A stretch of 64,000 nucleotides of DNA from contig JAWZSP010000008.1 in the NCBI GenBank assembly GCA_034401135.1, positions 1,364,001 through 1,428,000 of the forward strand, given 5' to 3'. This document shows positions 1-8,829 of this stretch, piece by piece (positions within the stretch are counted from its first letter, which is position 1; each line of letters opens with the position of its first letter). Position numbers and translations under genes: made by a program. Below the pieces are notes generated by a model. It ran no database searches. It was not told the origin of the DNA and worked only from the letters and a program-made list of their open reading frames with translations. Source of the stretch: Volutella citrinella (taxonomy: Eukaryota; Ascomycota; Sordariomycetes; Hypocreales; Nectriaceae).

Positions 1-2801
1 ATGCCTGCCTCTGCGTGTGCTTGCGCCACGAAGTAGTCGAGATTCCACAGCCGTTGCCCCATGCCCGCATCCCATCCCTTCTCTCATCCCATGCTGAGGC
101 GCGTCCCGCCCCGGTTGCACACGCGAAGCGAAACAATTCCGTCAGGTGGACATGCTGGAGCCATGGCGGGGGGTGGGGGTCGCGCAGCACCGCAGGGCGC
201 CAGCCGATAATGTTGCAGGGCCAGGTGAGAAAGGTGTGAGGCCGAAGAAGGGAAAGAGCAAAAAAAAAAAAAAAAAGTTGCATCTACGGCGTTGGCGTTG
301 CAAGGCTTGCATTGCAGTTCACCATTCGCCGTTGGGCTTGGCCTAGTTTCCTCCCTCGGGCTCGGCTCTGTCAACGGCCTCCTCCGCCCTCATCATATCT
401 CGCCCTCTTGACTCGGCTCCGCAATTGCGCCTTGTTTTCCTGTCGCCAAGGTGGTGTTGATGATCGACCGGAGGTGCGCGGTTGCGTATTGGCACATGTC
501 GAGTAGCTTGGTTCTGGCTAGCATGTGCAGTACAGCTCCCTCGCAGGAAGTCCGTCGATGGAGACCATTTTTCGTCGCCCGGGGATGGCAGCCGGAAGGA
601 CGGTGAGAGATGCTTGACGCTTCGATGCTTCGACGCTCAACGCCGCCTTGCCGTTGACAGCCCCTAGCTCCGAAGCGGTATCGGGACTGTGCAGACTTAT
701 TAATTAGCAGCAGGATGCGGCCGTGATGCAAGGTATCATGGCCCTGCCCCGGGCCGGTTTGGATCAGAGTCAAGTGGCAGCTGCAATGCAACTGCCCTTG
801 CTTGCTGGAGAGCGGAAGGCACGCACGTACGCACACGCACCCTGCGGGCCGGCGCCGTCCCATCTCGCGCAGCTTATTCCATCAATACTACCAAAGCCAC
901 CGCGAAATGCCGACCAACTGGGTGCATCAAATCAGATGCGCGGCGCGGAGACGAGCCCCCGCGCCCAGCGCCCATGTCTCGGGATGCTTGGTCTGTTGAC
1001 TCTGTTCTCTCAGACCCTCTCGGGTTGCCAGATGCCGCAGGGCGCCCAGTCTCACACACACACACACACATCCCACGCCGTGTCCCCCCTGGCCACGGCC
1101 GTCCCGCCATGCTGGAACAAGGAACGAGGGAGAAGAAAAACTAGAGCACCGGGGAAGAATTTTTCTCTTCTGGGAAACCAACCAGCCAATCCTTCCATCC
1201 CAACATGGCACCAAAAATGTGTCGACGCCAAACATCCCCCTCCTCGGTATGGAATTTCGTAAGTTAGGCAGCCACATAAATTGACTGCCCAGCGGAGCAT
1301 TCGACTCCCATCATGACAACTCCTTTCGCCGGCTTCCCCTCCTTGTGGAGAGCTCGTGCGGGTCCTTGGCTCAGGCCTGGCCCGGGCGCTGGGGAGGAGT
1401 GGAGGGGAGGGATGGACTTGGAAGTTGGCGGCGGAGACACGAGAGGCTAATGCTAATAACAGCTGCTAGCACCACGCAGGCGCTTCCGGGGGTGGCTCCC
1501 AACAGACAATTGCTACAGGGGTAGCTTCTCGGCAGCTGCGACGGTCCCCACTGCGTCCGGCGTGAGAGAAGAGGAGAGCCTCTGGCAACCACTGAATGCC
1601 ATGGACGACTATCTCGCTGTTGCATCCATGACAGACGATCTTGCTGACTTGGTGTCGTGCTCGTCGCTCCCAATTGGACCATGGACGGAAGTGCCGCGAA
1701 TAGTAATGATGCGTAAGCGCCGTATCTGGCTCCGTACGAGCGCATTGCATCTCCAGCCCGCTGCCATCCATGATGCGGTCGCATCGCATCAGCCTCGACG
1801 ACACCGCCGGGCCACAGCTTCCACGCGCGCTCCCACTCTCCCACGCTTCCTGCACACCATCATTCAGCTCGCCGCCCACACAATCGCACATTCGGTTCTT
1901 GTTGGGTGACAGCCGCTGCGGGCTCGCAGCGCACTAGGGAATCATAGTCTTCCCTCGAGTCGTTCCATCGTTCCACGCCGCGCCCTGGATGCACCTGGAC
2001 CCTCTCCAGGCAGACGTATTTCGAGATTTTCCTCGCTGTCCGTCCCCTCTGCCCTGCATCGCCCTGCTTGCTTCTCTGGCACCTCACTTGGCAGTCAATG
2101 AGCACACCGCCCAGCGAACGAGTCAGCTGGGTGTGCAGCCGACAGGGTACGGGGAACAACCGCACTCAATGCGATTGGCAAAAGAAACGACGACGTAGCA
2201 CTCCCGTGCACCCATCGCACTGCGTAAGATTAACACGGGTGGCCCAGGGCGCCGTCCCATTGTCTACCTGCCGGAGCTAGGTTGTCTACCTACTACTACA
2301 ATCCTGTGTCATGCTGATTCTTGTCATTGCACAGTCAACAGCCAGTCATGCTAATTCGAGATTGGTCACGCGGAGCGTCTCCGGGGTGAGTATCAGATGC
2401 CCCGTTCTGATTAATTACCACTAATAGCCTTGACCAAACAAAGGCTAACGCCAGCAAAGCCATCCCGCCCAAAACACGGCATCATCTCCAATGGCGGCAG
2501 CCATCAGCCGGCTCACCTTGGACCAGGGTGGGATTGTGGGGTGGCTTTCCCCCCCTGATTCCCCCCTTCGGGCCCTCCCCCGGCGCATGGACCATTGACC
2601 AGTGACCACCTCAGTGATCACCGTCGTCTCACCGAGCCGGCTCTTTCGTTTCCTTTCCAGGATGTGTCTCTGCTGGATGGACTGGCCCCCCACCATCCCG
2701 CCGGTGACCCCCATGGCTCATCCAACGACAGCGGCAGTCGCCGACACGGGGGGAGCTGGACATTTAGCATCCATCACAGCATGGCACCCGCAGTTGGCAG
2801 C
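1..2801. other. Gene-free left flank
   Basis: No open frame here has a recognisable family, consistent codon use or a credible start context. Many overlapping open frames of 60-180 codons occur on both strands, as expected by chance in GC-rich DNA. The stretch contains an A tract (about 260-276), a short CA run (about 1055-1070) and otherwise mixed sequence. It may carry regulatory DNA or decayed repeats, but nothing could be supported. Confidence 0.5.
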
Positions 2802-2988
2802 AAATCGATTCCCTACAACCCGAATCCTAGCCTCAACACCTAACCATAGCTAACCCTAGCCAACCAGAACCAGTGCCGGGCTTAGGGTTAGTAGGTTTGT
2901 GTTAGTGGTTTGTGTCAGTGGTTTGGGTTGGCCAGGGTTAGCTATGGTTAGGTGTCATGGCCAGGATTCGGGTTGGAGGAATCGATTT
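2802..2988. repeat. Foldback / long inverted-repeat element
   Basis: A left arm at 2802-2865 is matched by an inverted right arm at 2926-2988 at roughly 90 percent identity with one single-base gap; the outer ends are AAATCGATTCC and GGAATCGATTT. The 60-nt centre is G/T-rich and contains TTAGGGTTAG. The structure would fold into a hairpin of about 63 bp. No clear target-site duplication was found next to the arms, so it may be a MITE, a foldback element or a solitary palindrome. It lies about 160 bp beyond the stop codon of the minus-strand protease gene. Confidence 0.75.
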
Positions 2989-3146
2989 GAGGTCAATCTA
3001 GAATCGATTCACGATAGATTCACCATCATCCACACCTGCATCTTACAGGCCGACCACAGAGATCTTGCACCTGGGCTGATGAACGAGCTAGTCTCTATAT
3101 ACGGTGTCTTATATACTTATGTACATAGTCTCAACGATGGACGTTT

Positions 3147-4491
3147 CTACTTACACCCCCTGTCCAACGCATCGACTGCTAGCGCAAAGAGAGCGTATGT
3201 ATCAGCGTGGTTGAGGTTCTGCTCCGGGCTCAGCTTTCTAAGGAACTCGTAGCCATAGCCGTTGTAGTCGGCCGTCCCCTTGACCTGCTTCAGGTGCGTC
3301 ATCTCGTGAAGGACGATGCTGGCGCGGTCCTGCGACTGGCGGCACCCTGTGGCGGCCTCGCGAATGCCATCGTAGAAGACGTCGCAGTAGCCCATGTGCT
3401 TCAGCGCGGGCACCGCGTAGGCCACGACGCTGCCCGAGTCGCAGATGCCCTGGCCGCCGACGTCGTGGCAGAAGAAGCGAGAGACGCCCTCACCCGTGGT
3501 GCCGCACTCGTTCGCGGCGCGGCCATACGTCGCCGCGACCGTCTCGCGCGTCTCCGTCGACGCCGACTTGAAGTACTCGACCAGCTTGTCGTCGGGCCCC
3601 TCCGTGGCGTACTTCCACGCCTTGTACGCGATGCTGTGGCATCGAGTCAGCGCCGCCTCCGTGATGGCCCGCCGTTCGCCCTGGCAGCTGCTCTGGAGCC
3701 GGGTGCGCTTGCGCAGCAGCCAGGCCCGGCGCGTCTCGAGCGCCTTGTTGCCGTCGATGAGCGCGTGCAGCTTGTTGGACTGGAAGGGCACGGAACCGAC
3801 GATGGTGGTGGAGTTCTCCTTGGCGTAGGAGAGGGCGCCCTCGGACAGGATTTCGAACTCGCCGCCGCGGGACAGGTCGTGCAGGGCGGCCACGTCCCAC
3901 TCTATCTCGAACGAGTTGCCGGCCCGTAGTTCCTGGAAGTCGTCCTGCTTGAGGCCGTTCATGTTGATGGACACGCGGACGCCATCAAACGGGATCCTGT
4001 CCTCTATTGCACGTATTAGCGCTTCTCAAAGCCCACTTTATTCGCAGAAGGGTGCCAGATACTGATGAGAATCCATTAAGTTGGCGTAGGGGGTTCTCGA
4101 TAAACAGACACTCAGGTTAGAGTTAGAATAAACAACCCTGACATATTCTGGCCCTAACCCGAGAGTGATTGGTTTTAGGGGGGCCGAGAACTCCCTACGC
4201 CAACGTATAGCATATCCTTTCTGCTAGGCTGCACTTACTGCCAGAGAATACTTGTGCTCGTTCAATATCTAGGTTGTCGAGAAATGTGCCACGGGTCAGA
4301 ATGTTTAGATCTTCCGGGCCGTTGTTGGTAAGGACGGCCCTGATCTTGGAGTGGTTATCAATAACCTCTATGTGAAGGTCGAGGGGTTTGGGTTGGGAAG
4401 ACGACGAAGAACCCTTCGCCTCCTGGTTGTGACTTGGGGTCGCGGCAGCAGCCGCAAGGGAGACGAGCGCAAGACCAGCAAGCAGCTTCAT
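3147..4491 (-). CDS. Deuterolysin-type metalloprotease (M35), preproprotein
   Basis: Secreted zinc endopeptidase of the M35 (aspzincin/deuterolysin) family. Two exons: 4491-4239 and 4003-3147, giving 369 aa. Donor GTAAGT at 4238 and acceptor AATAG at 4004 join the frames exactly. Residues 1-18 form a signal peptide. The prodomain follows (ILTRGTFLD and FDGVRVSIN resemble family prodomains), then an RKR that fits Kex2 processing, then a cysteine-rich catalytic domain. Visible catalytic elements are HEMTH and the aspzincin GTADYNGYGY, followed by a family-typical NHADTYALFA near the C-terminus. All three zinc ligands are present, so the enzyme looks active. The single intron is 235 nt and contains a 127-bp MITE. 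The gene is divergent from the prodomain-like gene at 5756. Family assignment is firm; the physiological substrate is unknown. Confidence 0.92.
4079..4205. mobile_element. MITE with 20-bp terminal inverted repeats in protease intron
   Basis: The left end AGTTGGCGTAGGGGGTTCTC is mirrored at the right end (GAACTCCCTACGCCAACG on the plus strand) with about two mismatches. Both ends are flanked by TA (4077-4078 and 4206-4207), the target-site duplication of Tc1/mariner-type elements. The 127-bp body has no coding capacity. It sits entirely within the intron of the deuterolysin gene (4004-4238); removing it would leave an intron of about 106 nt. It is probably a non-autonomous mariner-like element. 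Confidence 0.75.
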
Positions 4492-5755
4492 GGTAAGTAT
4501 TGTATTTAGTTGAAGGAATGACTGGAAGAGTAAGAAGGCCCAAAGAAAGAATAAAATAAATAGACAAGGAAGTGAACGAATCGGACTGGTGTTGCTAGCA
4601 GTTCTTCACGACGTTGTGGAGGGAGCATGTTGTTTATATCGTGATCTATTCATCACGCGGCATACAGGAATGCACACAATTATGCGCCCGATTCTGTCGT
4701 TTCATCGATAGACGAGCCTGGGCCTCATTGTTTACACTAGACCTATTGTCACGCTTCAGGATGATTGCTTTGGTCACTTGGCCGCCGGCTTGCGGCCTAA
4801 TCAATGGTCTACACGGTCTATAGGTGCCAAGCCAGTGCGACCAGCTGTGTAGCCTGTTGCAGCAATATTACCATTGGCACAGGGGGTGCTAGGGGCGAGT
4901 TCAGGCGGCCAGGCACAAGCGCCAAGCGCCAAAGCGACGCGGATAGAGGAGCTACCTGGCTCCCTAGGCGGCGGCAGATGATTAAAGTTGGGCGGCCCGT
5001 GTTAGGCCCCGGCCAGTCAGGTCAAGCGTGGGCGCTGCGGCGACATCGACATCAACCACGCTCCGTTTCAGATTGCTATGACTTGGCGACCTGCCTCGTG
5101 ACCGTTCTGGCGAAACATGATTCAAGCAGCCCTGCGGCCGCATCATGCAGCCTGGTCATATCTCAAGTGGTGCAAGTGAAGGAATGGCCTTGTTGTGTGC
5201 TAGTCTTGGAACCATTCACATGCGACACCCAAGACTGCGTCATGGCGGCCATGGCACTTATGCTTAACATGGGCGACTGTCATGGTTTCAGGCTTGTAGC
5301 ATTTTTTTCCCAGTAGGGATTCAGAATACCTGCGAGGCAGCCAGCATTCCGTTTGAAACAGACTCGGCTGTAGCCTGCTGGGCTCGGCCGGAACGAAGCG
5401 CACGTTCCTATGGATGACATGACGGTGATCGGCATTGGGCGCTGGAATCCCAGTGTATTTTTAGAGCAGGGCTCATCCCCAGCCAGTGGAGGCATTGCTC
5501 GGGTCTTGAGAGTTGAGACCTGGCGTGTCATCTGCCGCATTGACGAATGCCAGCCAGCTGCAATCTGACGGTGGCGATGCATTGGGCGGGCTATGCTGGC
5601 GGACAACGTACCTTATTTTGTATTAAAGTGTCGTCGCGGCAGGTCCAACACCATCTCGACTCCTGCATCAATCCCAAACGCCTACGCCGTCTACGGTCTA
5701 CCCCACAAACACCACCCCCCGGTACTATATCCAGGCTGTCCTATCAGTCCTCGTT
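4492..5755. other. Divergent intergenic region between protease and prodomain-like gene
   Basis: About 1.26 kb separates the two divergent starts. An AT-rich TATTTATTTT-type stretch read on the minus strand lies about 65-75 bp before the protease start, and TATTTTGTATTAAAG lies at about 5613-5627 on the plus strand before the second gene. Both are possible core promoter elements. No coding sequence was recognised. Confidence 0.4.
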
Positions 5756-6346
5756 ATGGCCCTGTTGACCATCCCCTCTGCGGCGCGGCTACTTGCCGCT
5801 ACCATCCTCCTGGCCTGCACCACCACCGCCCACGCCTCGCCGTTGCAAATGGACAGCCGTAACGTCCCATCCCCCATCGCCGGGATTGAGGTCTCGCTCT
5901 CGCAGACGAGCACCTCGCCGCCGACCATCAAGGTCCAGGTGGCCAACAAGAACAGCCACCCCGTCACCATCCTGCCGTACAACACCCCGCTGGACAGCCT
6001 GGCCCTGCCGCTCGGCCTCTTCACCGTCACCCCCGAGGGCGCCAGCGAGCCGCTCGACCTGCGCACCATCGCCGTCAAGCGCGTCTGGCCCCCGAAGCCT
6101 GAGTTCTACGTCACCATCGCGCCCGGCGGCGAGGAGCACCGTGACGTCGTCATCGGGGAACCAAACGTCCCCATGGACCAGCTGGGCGCCAGGGCCACCG
6201 TCCATATTACGGGCCAGTGGCAGGTCGTCTTCGCAAAGGACAAGCAAGACATCACCGCCGCAGAGTTTGAGAATCCTGACACCGCCACGACTGCCTTTTC
6301 CGGTGACTACTCCTCCAATGTGCTTGATATCACGGTGGATTCGTAG
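5756..6346 (+). CDS. Secreted stand-alone deuterolysin-prodomain-like protein
   Basis: A 196-aa intronless protein with a clear signal peptide (residues 1 to about 27, ending near AHA-S). The rest reads as a beta-rich domain with the layout of the M35 prodomain: an I-x-V strand pair, then VTILPYNTPLDSL, then LFTV, a charged loop, EFYVTIAPG and a late GQW strand. Compare ILTRGTFLD and FEIEWDVA in the protease gene at 3147-4491. There is no HExxH, no GTxDxxYG and no cysteine-rich catalytic domain, so it cannot be a protease itself. Related stand-alone proteins in other fungi tend to be named after deuterolysin. An inhibitor or chaperone of the neighbouring protease is an attractive role, but that is inference from similarity and divergent placement. 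The start has a good context and leads directly into the signal peptide. Confidence 0.8.
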   Translation: MALLTIPSAARLLAATILLACTTTAHASPLQMDSRNVPSPIAGIEVSLSQTSTSPPTIKVQVANKNSHPVTILPYNTPLDSLALPLGLFTVTPEGASEPLDLRTIAVKRVWPPKPEFYVTIAPGGEEHRDVVIGEPNVPMDQLGARATVHITGQWQVVFAKDKQDITAAEFENPDTATTAFSGDYSSNVLDITVDS

Positions 6347-7744
6347 GCCTTGGACAAGGGCTTCTGAACCCCACAGACAACTTGGGTCTGGTGAGGCGCC
6401 AGAACTGAGGTGGTTACAACCAACTGTACTCTAGGAATGCAGTATGACAATGAATACAGCGGCAATGACGCAGGACATGAATATGCGTCCACCAGAAGTT
6501 CGTCTTTATATGGTAATGCCTACCCTAGAGTTAGCCCAACTATAGAGGAAGCTGGGATTTATCGTATCTTCTCGGTACCATTCTAGAGATCTGTCCCAAT
6601 AAGCTTAGATGGTACGAATGAGACATAGGGATATATGCCGTCTTTAAAATGGACAAGAATCACCCGGCATCGGTTATTGTGTCATGGATGCTACGCTCTA
6701 CCCAGTCCTTCGCAACCAGCAGCCCTCATCTATGGAAAGGCGCAATCTATGCATTGTAATTACTATGTAATCACTTCAGCATTCGATTTGACCACTAGAG
6801 AAAATACCGGGGCCGCTGCATGCCAAGCACCCCCGTCCCGGTCCCCTGGTCACCGAAAACGCCGCTCCTTATGCCCGGGCCGGAGCCGTCTCGCACCCAT
6901 TTGTCCGCACCGCATTGGATTGCAATCATTGCATTCGCCAGCGATAGATCGGGCCGGTCCGGCGGTGTATTTAGATACCACCCATCCAGCGGAACCAGTG
7001 TGCATCCGCAAGCCACAAAGGGTCTGGGGTCTTGTAAGTGTTCTGAGAATGCGCTCATTGAAGCTGACGAACTGATTGCGAGAGGAGCTCTTTTCCTGCC
7101 CTTCTGTTGCCCTAAGGCTCTGTTGTAGAATCCCTATCAGTGCTTTAGACCGCCCAAAACTTCCCTATGAGCAAAAGACGGGGCGATTCGGACGAGATCA
7201 GCTAGCCATGGTCCCGAGATGCCACAGAGCAGAGAGTGAGAGGCACGGAGACGGCCGCTAGCCGATTGGTTGATTGTAGACAGACACTGCAAGATCTAAG
7301 GTATCTATGGCTTGAATTCACAGCTAGGGTAGTAGATGCCTGGGTCATCGTGGCTACACAACGAGTCCAAGGGCTGAGGTGCTATATGGGAGGACTCGTT
7401 CATATAGCTTCGAAGACCTGCATGGACGCTAGTAGTCTTTGCTTTGGCAAGGCACTGAGATACACACCATATACACTATCCAACAGCAATTGTATTGTCA
7501 AATGGCTGATACCGCGGCCCCCAGATTCGACAACGGATAGACTATACTTGCGACCCCCAGCCATCGAAACAATGCCCAATCCCACTGCCGGAGTGCTCGA
7601 TGGCACAGATACGTCCATAACCAATAATTATTCATCCCAATTGCCTTGCGGGGGTGGGTAGATGGTACTCAGCCTCTTCAGCATGAGCCACCCAGACACC
7701 AGCATCTGGTCCGTCCATCAATGTCACGACACAGCAAATCTCCA
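6347..7744. other. Intergenic, nothing recognised
   Basis: About 1.4 kb between the prodomain-like gene and the 3' end of the glycine-rich minus-strand gene. Local composition is mixed and open frames are short. No family resemblance, RNA gene or repeat was seen. Confidence 0.4.
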
Positions 7745-8161
7745 TCAAACCCCTCCATCACCGCAGTCTCCCCCACCACCGCCGTCTCCTCCCCCACCAT
7801 CGCAATGTCCCCCTCCATGGCCTCCCCCACCGTGACTGAATCCGCCGTCGAATATCTGTGTCCCAATCCAGAGCCCAGAAGTGTAAGCATAGTCGCCCCC
7901 ACTGTCGTGGCGTGTTTGACGACTGCCCTTCGCTTTCCGTTTGTTTCCCCTCTGATGACGGACTCTCTCGTCGTCTCTGGTTTCCCTGGTGGTAGTAGTG
8001 TTTGGGGGGTCGTTGGTCGGTGTCGAGTGCTCTGTGGCTTGAGCTGACCTGGCTCTGTTGGCTTCTCGGTGTGCGGCTAATCTCAATAGGCACCTCTCTG
8101 CCAAGGGGCAGGTGATTAAGAAGAGGGCCAAGGGCCTTGCTAGTTTTTCCGAGAGTTTCAT
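7745..8161 (-). CDS. Small glycine/histidine-rich probable secreted protein
   Basis: Predicted 138-aa protein, read here as a single exon. The N-terminus (MKLSEKLARPLALFLITC) looks like a signal peptide or anchor. A charged, Arg/Thr-rich middle follows, then a tail from about residue 95 rich in Gly with His, Cys and Asp (GGHGGGHCDGGGG-like, ending in CGDGGV). Such tails could bind metal or associate with the cell wall, but that is inference. Support for a real gene is a TATATAAG box about 60 nt upstream and the ATTACAATGA start context. Codon use in the middle is not strongly biased, so an unrecognised intron there is possible. No family was recognised. Confidence 0.5.
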   Translation of the reverse strand: MKLSEKLARPLALFLITCPLAERCLLRLAAHREANRARSAQATEHSTPTNDPPNTTTTRETRDDERVRHQRGNKRKAKGSRQTRHDSGGDYAYTSGLWIGTQIFDGGFSHGGGGHGGGHCDGGGGDGGGGGDCGDGGV

Positions 8162-8829
8162 TGTAATGGAATAATCAGACTTGCGGGTCTTGTTGTGCGT
8201 TTCTTGGGCTGGGGCTTGACGACTTATATAGAGAGTCCAGGCCCTCCAGCCCGAGGACTCATTCATCCTGGAACTCGTGATTGAAAGAAACCTCAAGCTC
8301 CCAAGGTGCCTGCAAACACTCACCTGTCACCAGATCCATCAAGGTAAAAGCTAAAGCTCCTGGGGGCATCCGTGCTGCGGTCACATGGTGCCAGAATGTG
8401 ACGGGACACATACAGCGAAGCTTGTCAGTAACTCTGCTTGGGCGTGTCCTGTTAACTAAATCATAATTCGCCGAGTCTCAATATACTTCCAGGTGAGCAG
8501 AACGCTCACGGCCCAATTGCCAAGGGCCAACGCGAATCTAAAACGTTCCACCGGCACGCCTTCATCCAGTACTGATGCAGCGAGAGCCTCCAGTTCCGAA
8601 CGCCCACGGCAGCTCTACTGATATTACATAAAAGGTCCAAAACCCAATCAACAGCAAGAAAGCAACAATCAATCCGCATGACCATCACTGCCCCTTACAC
8701 CCCCCAGGTTTTGACCACCTTGAGTGCGTCGTTTCCCGGTCATAGCATTTGACTTTCCCCCAAATGTCGCCAGCCTCATTGCCGAGGCGTCAATCGATGC
8801 ACGGCCTCGAACAAGCTCCACTAGCACTC
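8162..8829. other. Intergenic region upstream of glycine-rich gene and downstream of rsc9-like gene
   Basis: About 670 bp. It carries the TATA box listed separately and the 3' flank of the rsc9-like gene. No additional gene was supported. Confidence 0.4.
8223..8230 (-). promoter_or_regulatory. TATA box of the glycine-rich gene
   Basis: TATATAAG is read on the minus strand, about 62 nt before the proposed ATG at 8161. The spacing fits a core promoter with a short leader. It is one of the few perfect TATA boxes in the window. Confidence 0.5.

Noticed and set aside
1055..1070. CA run as regulatory element
   Set aside because: A short simple repeat with no associated gene; no function can be argued.
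2876..2895. TTAGGGTTAG in the foldback centre and CCCTAACCC inside the MITE as interstitial telomere repeats
   Set aside because: Only one and a half units occur at each place; that is expected by chance and no array follows.
3207..3929. 240-codon plus-strand frame opposite the protease
   Set aside because: It mirrors the protease exon; its Ala/Arg/Val-rich product is an antisense shadow of a gene with firm catalytic motifs.
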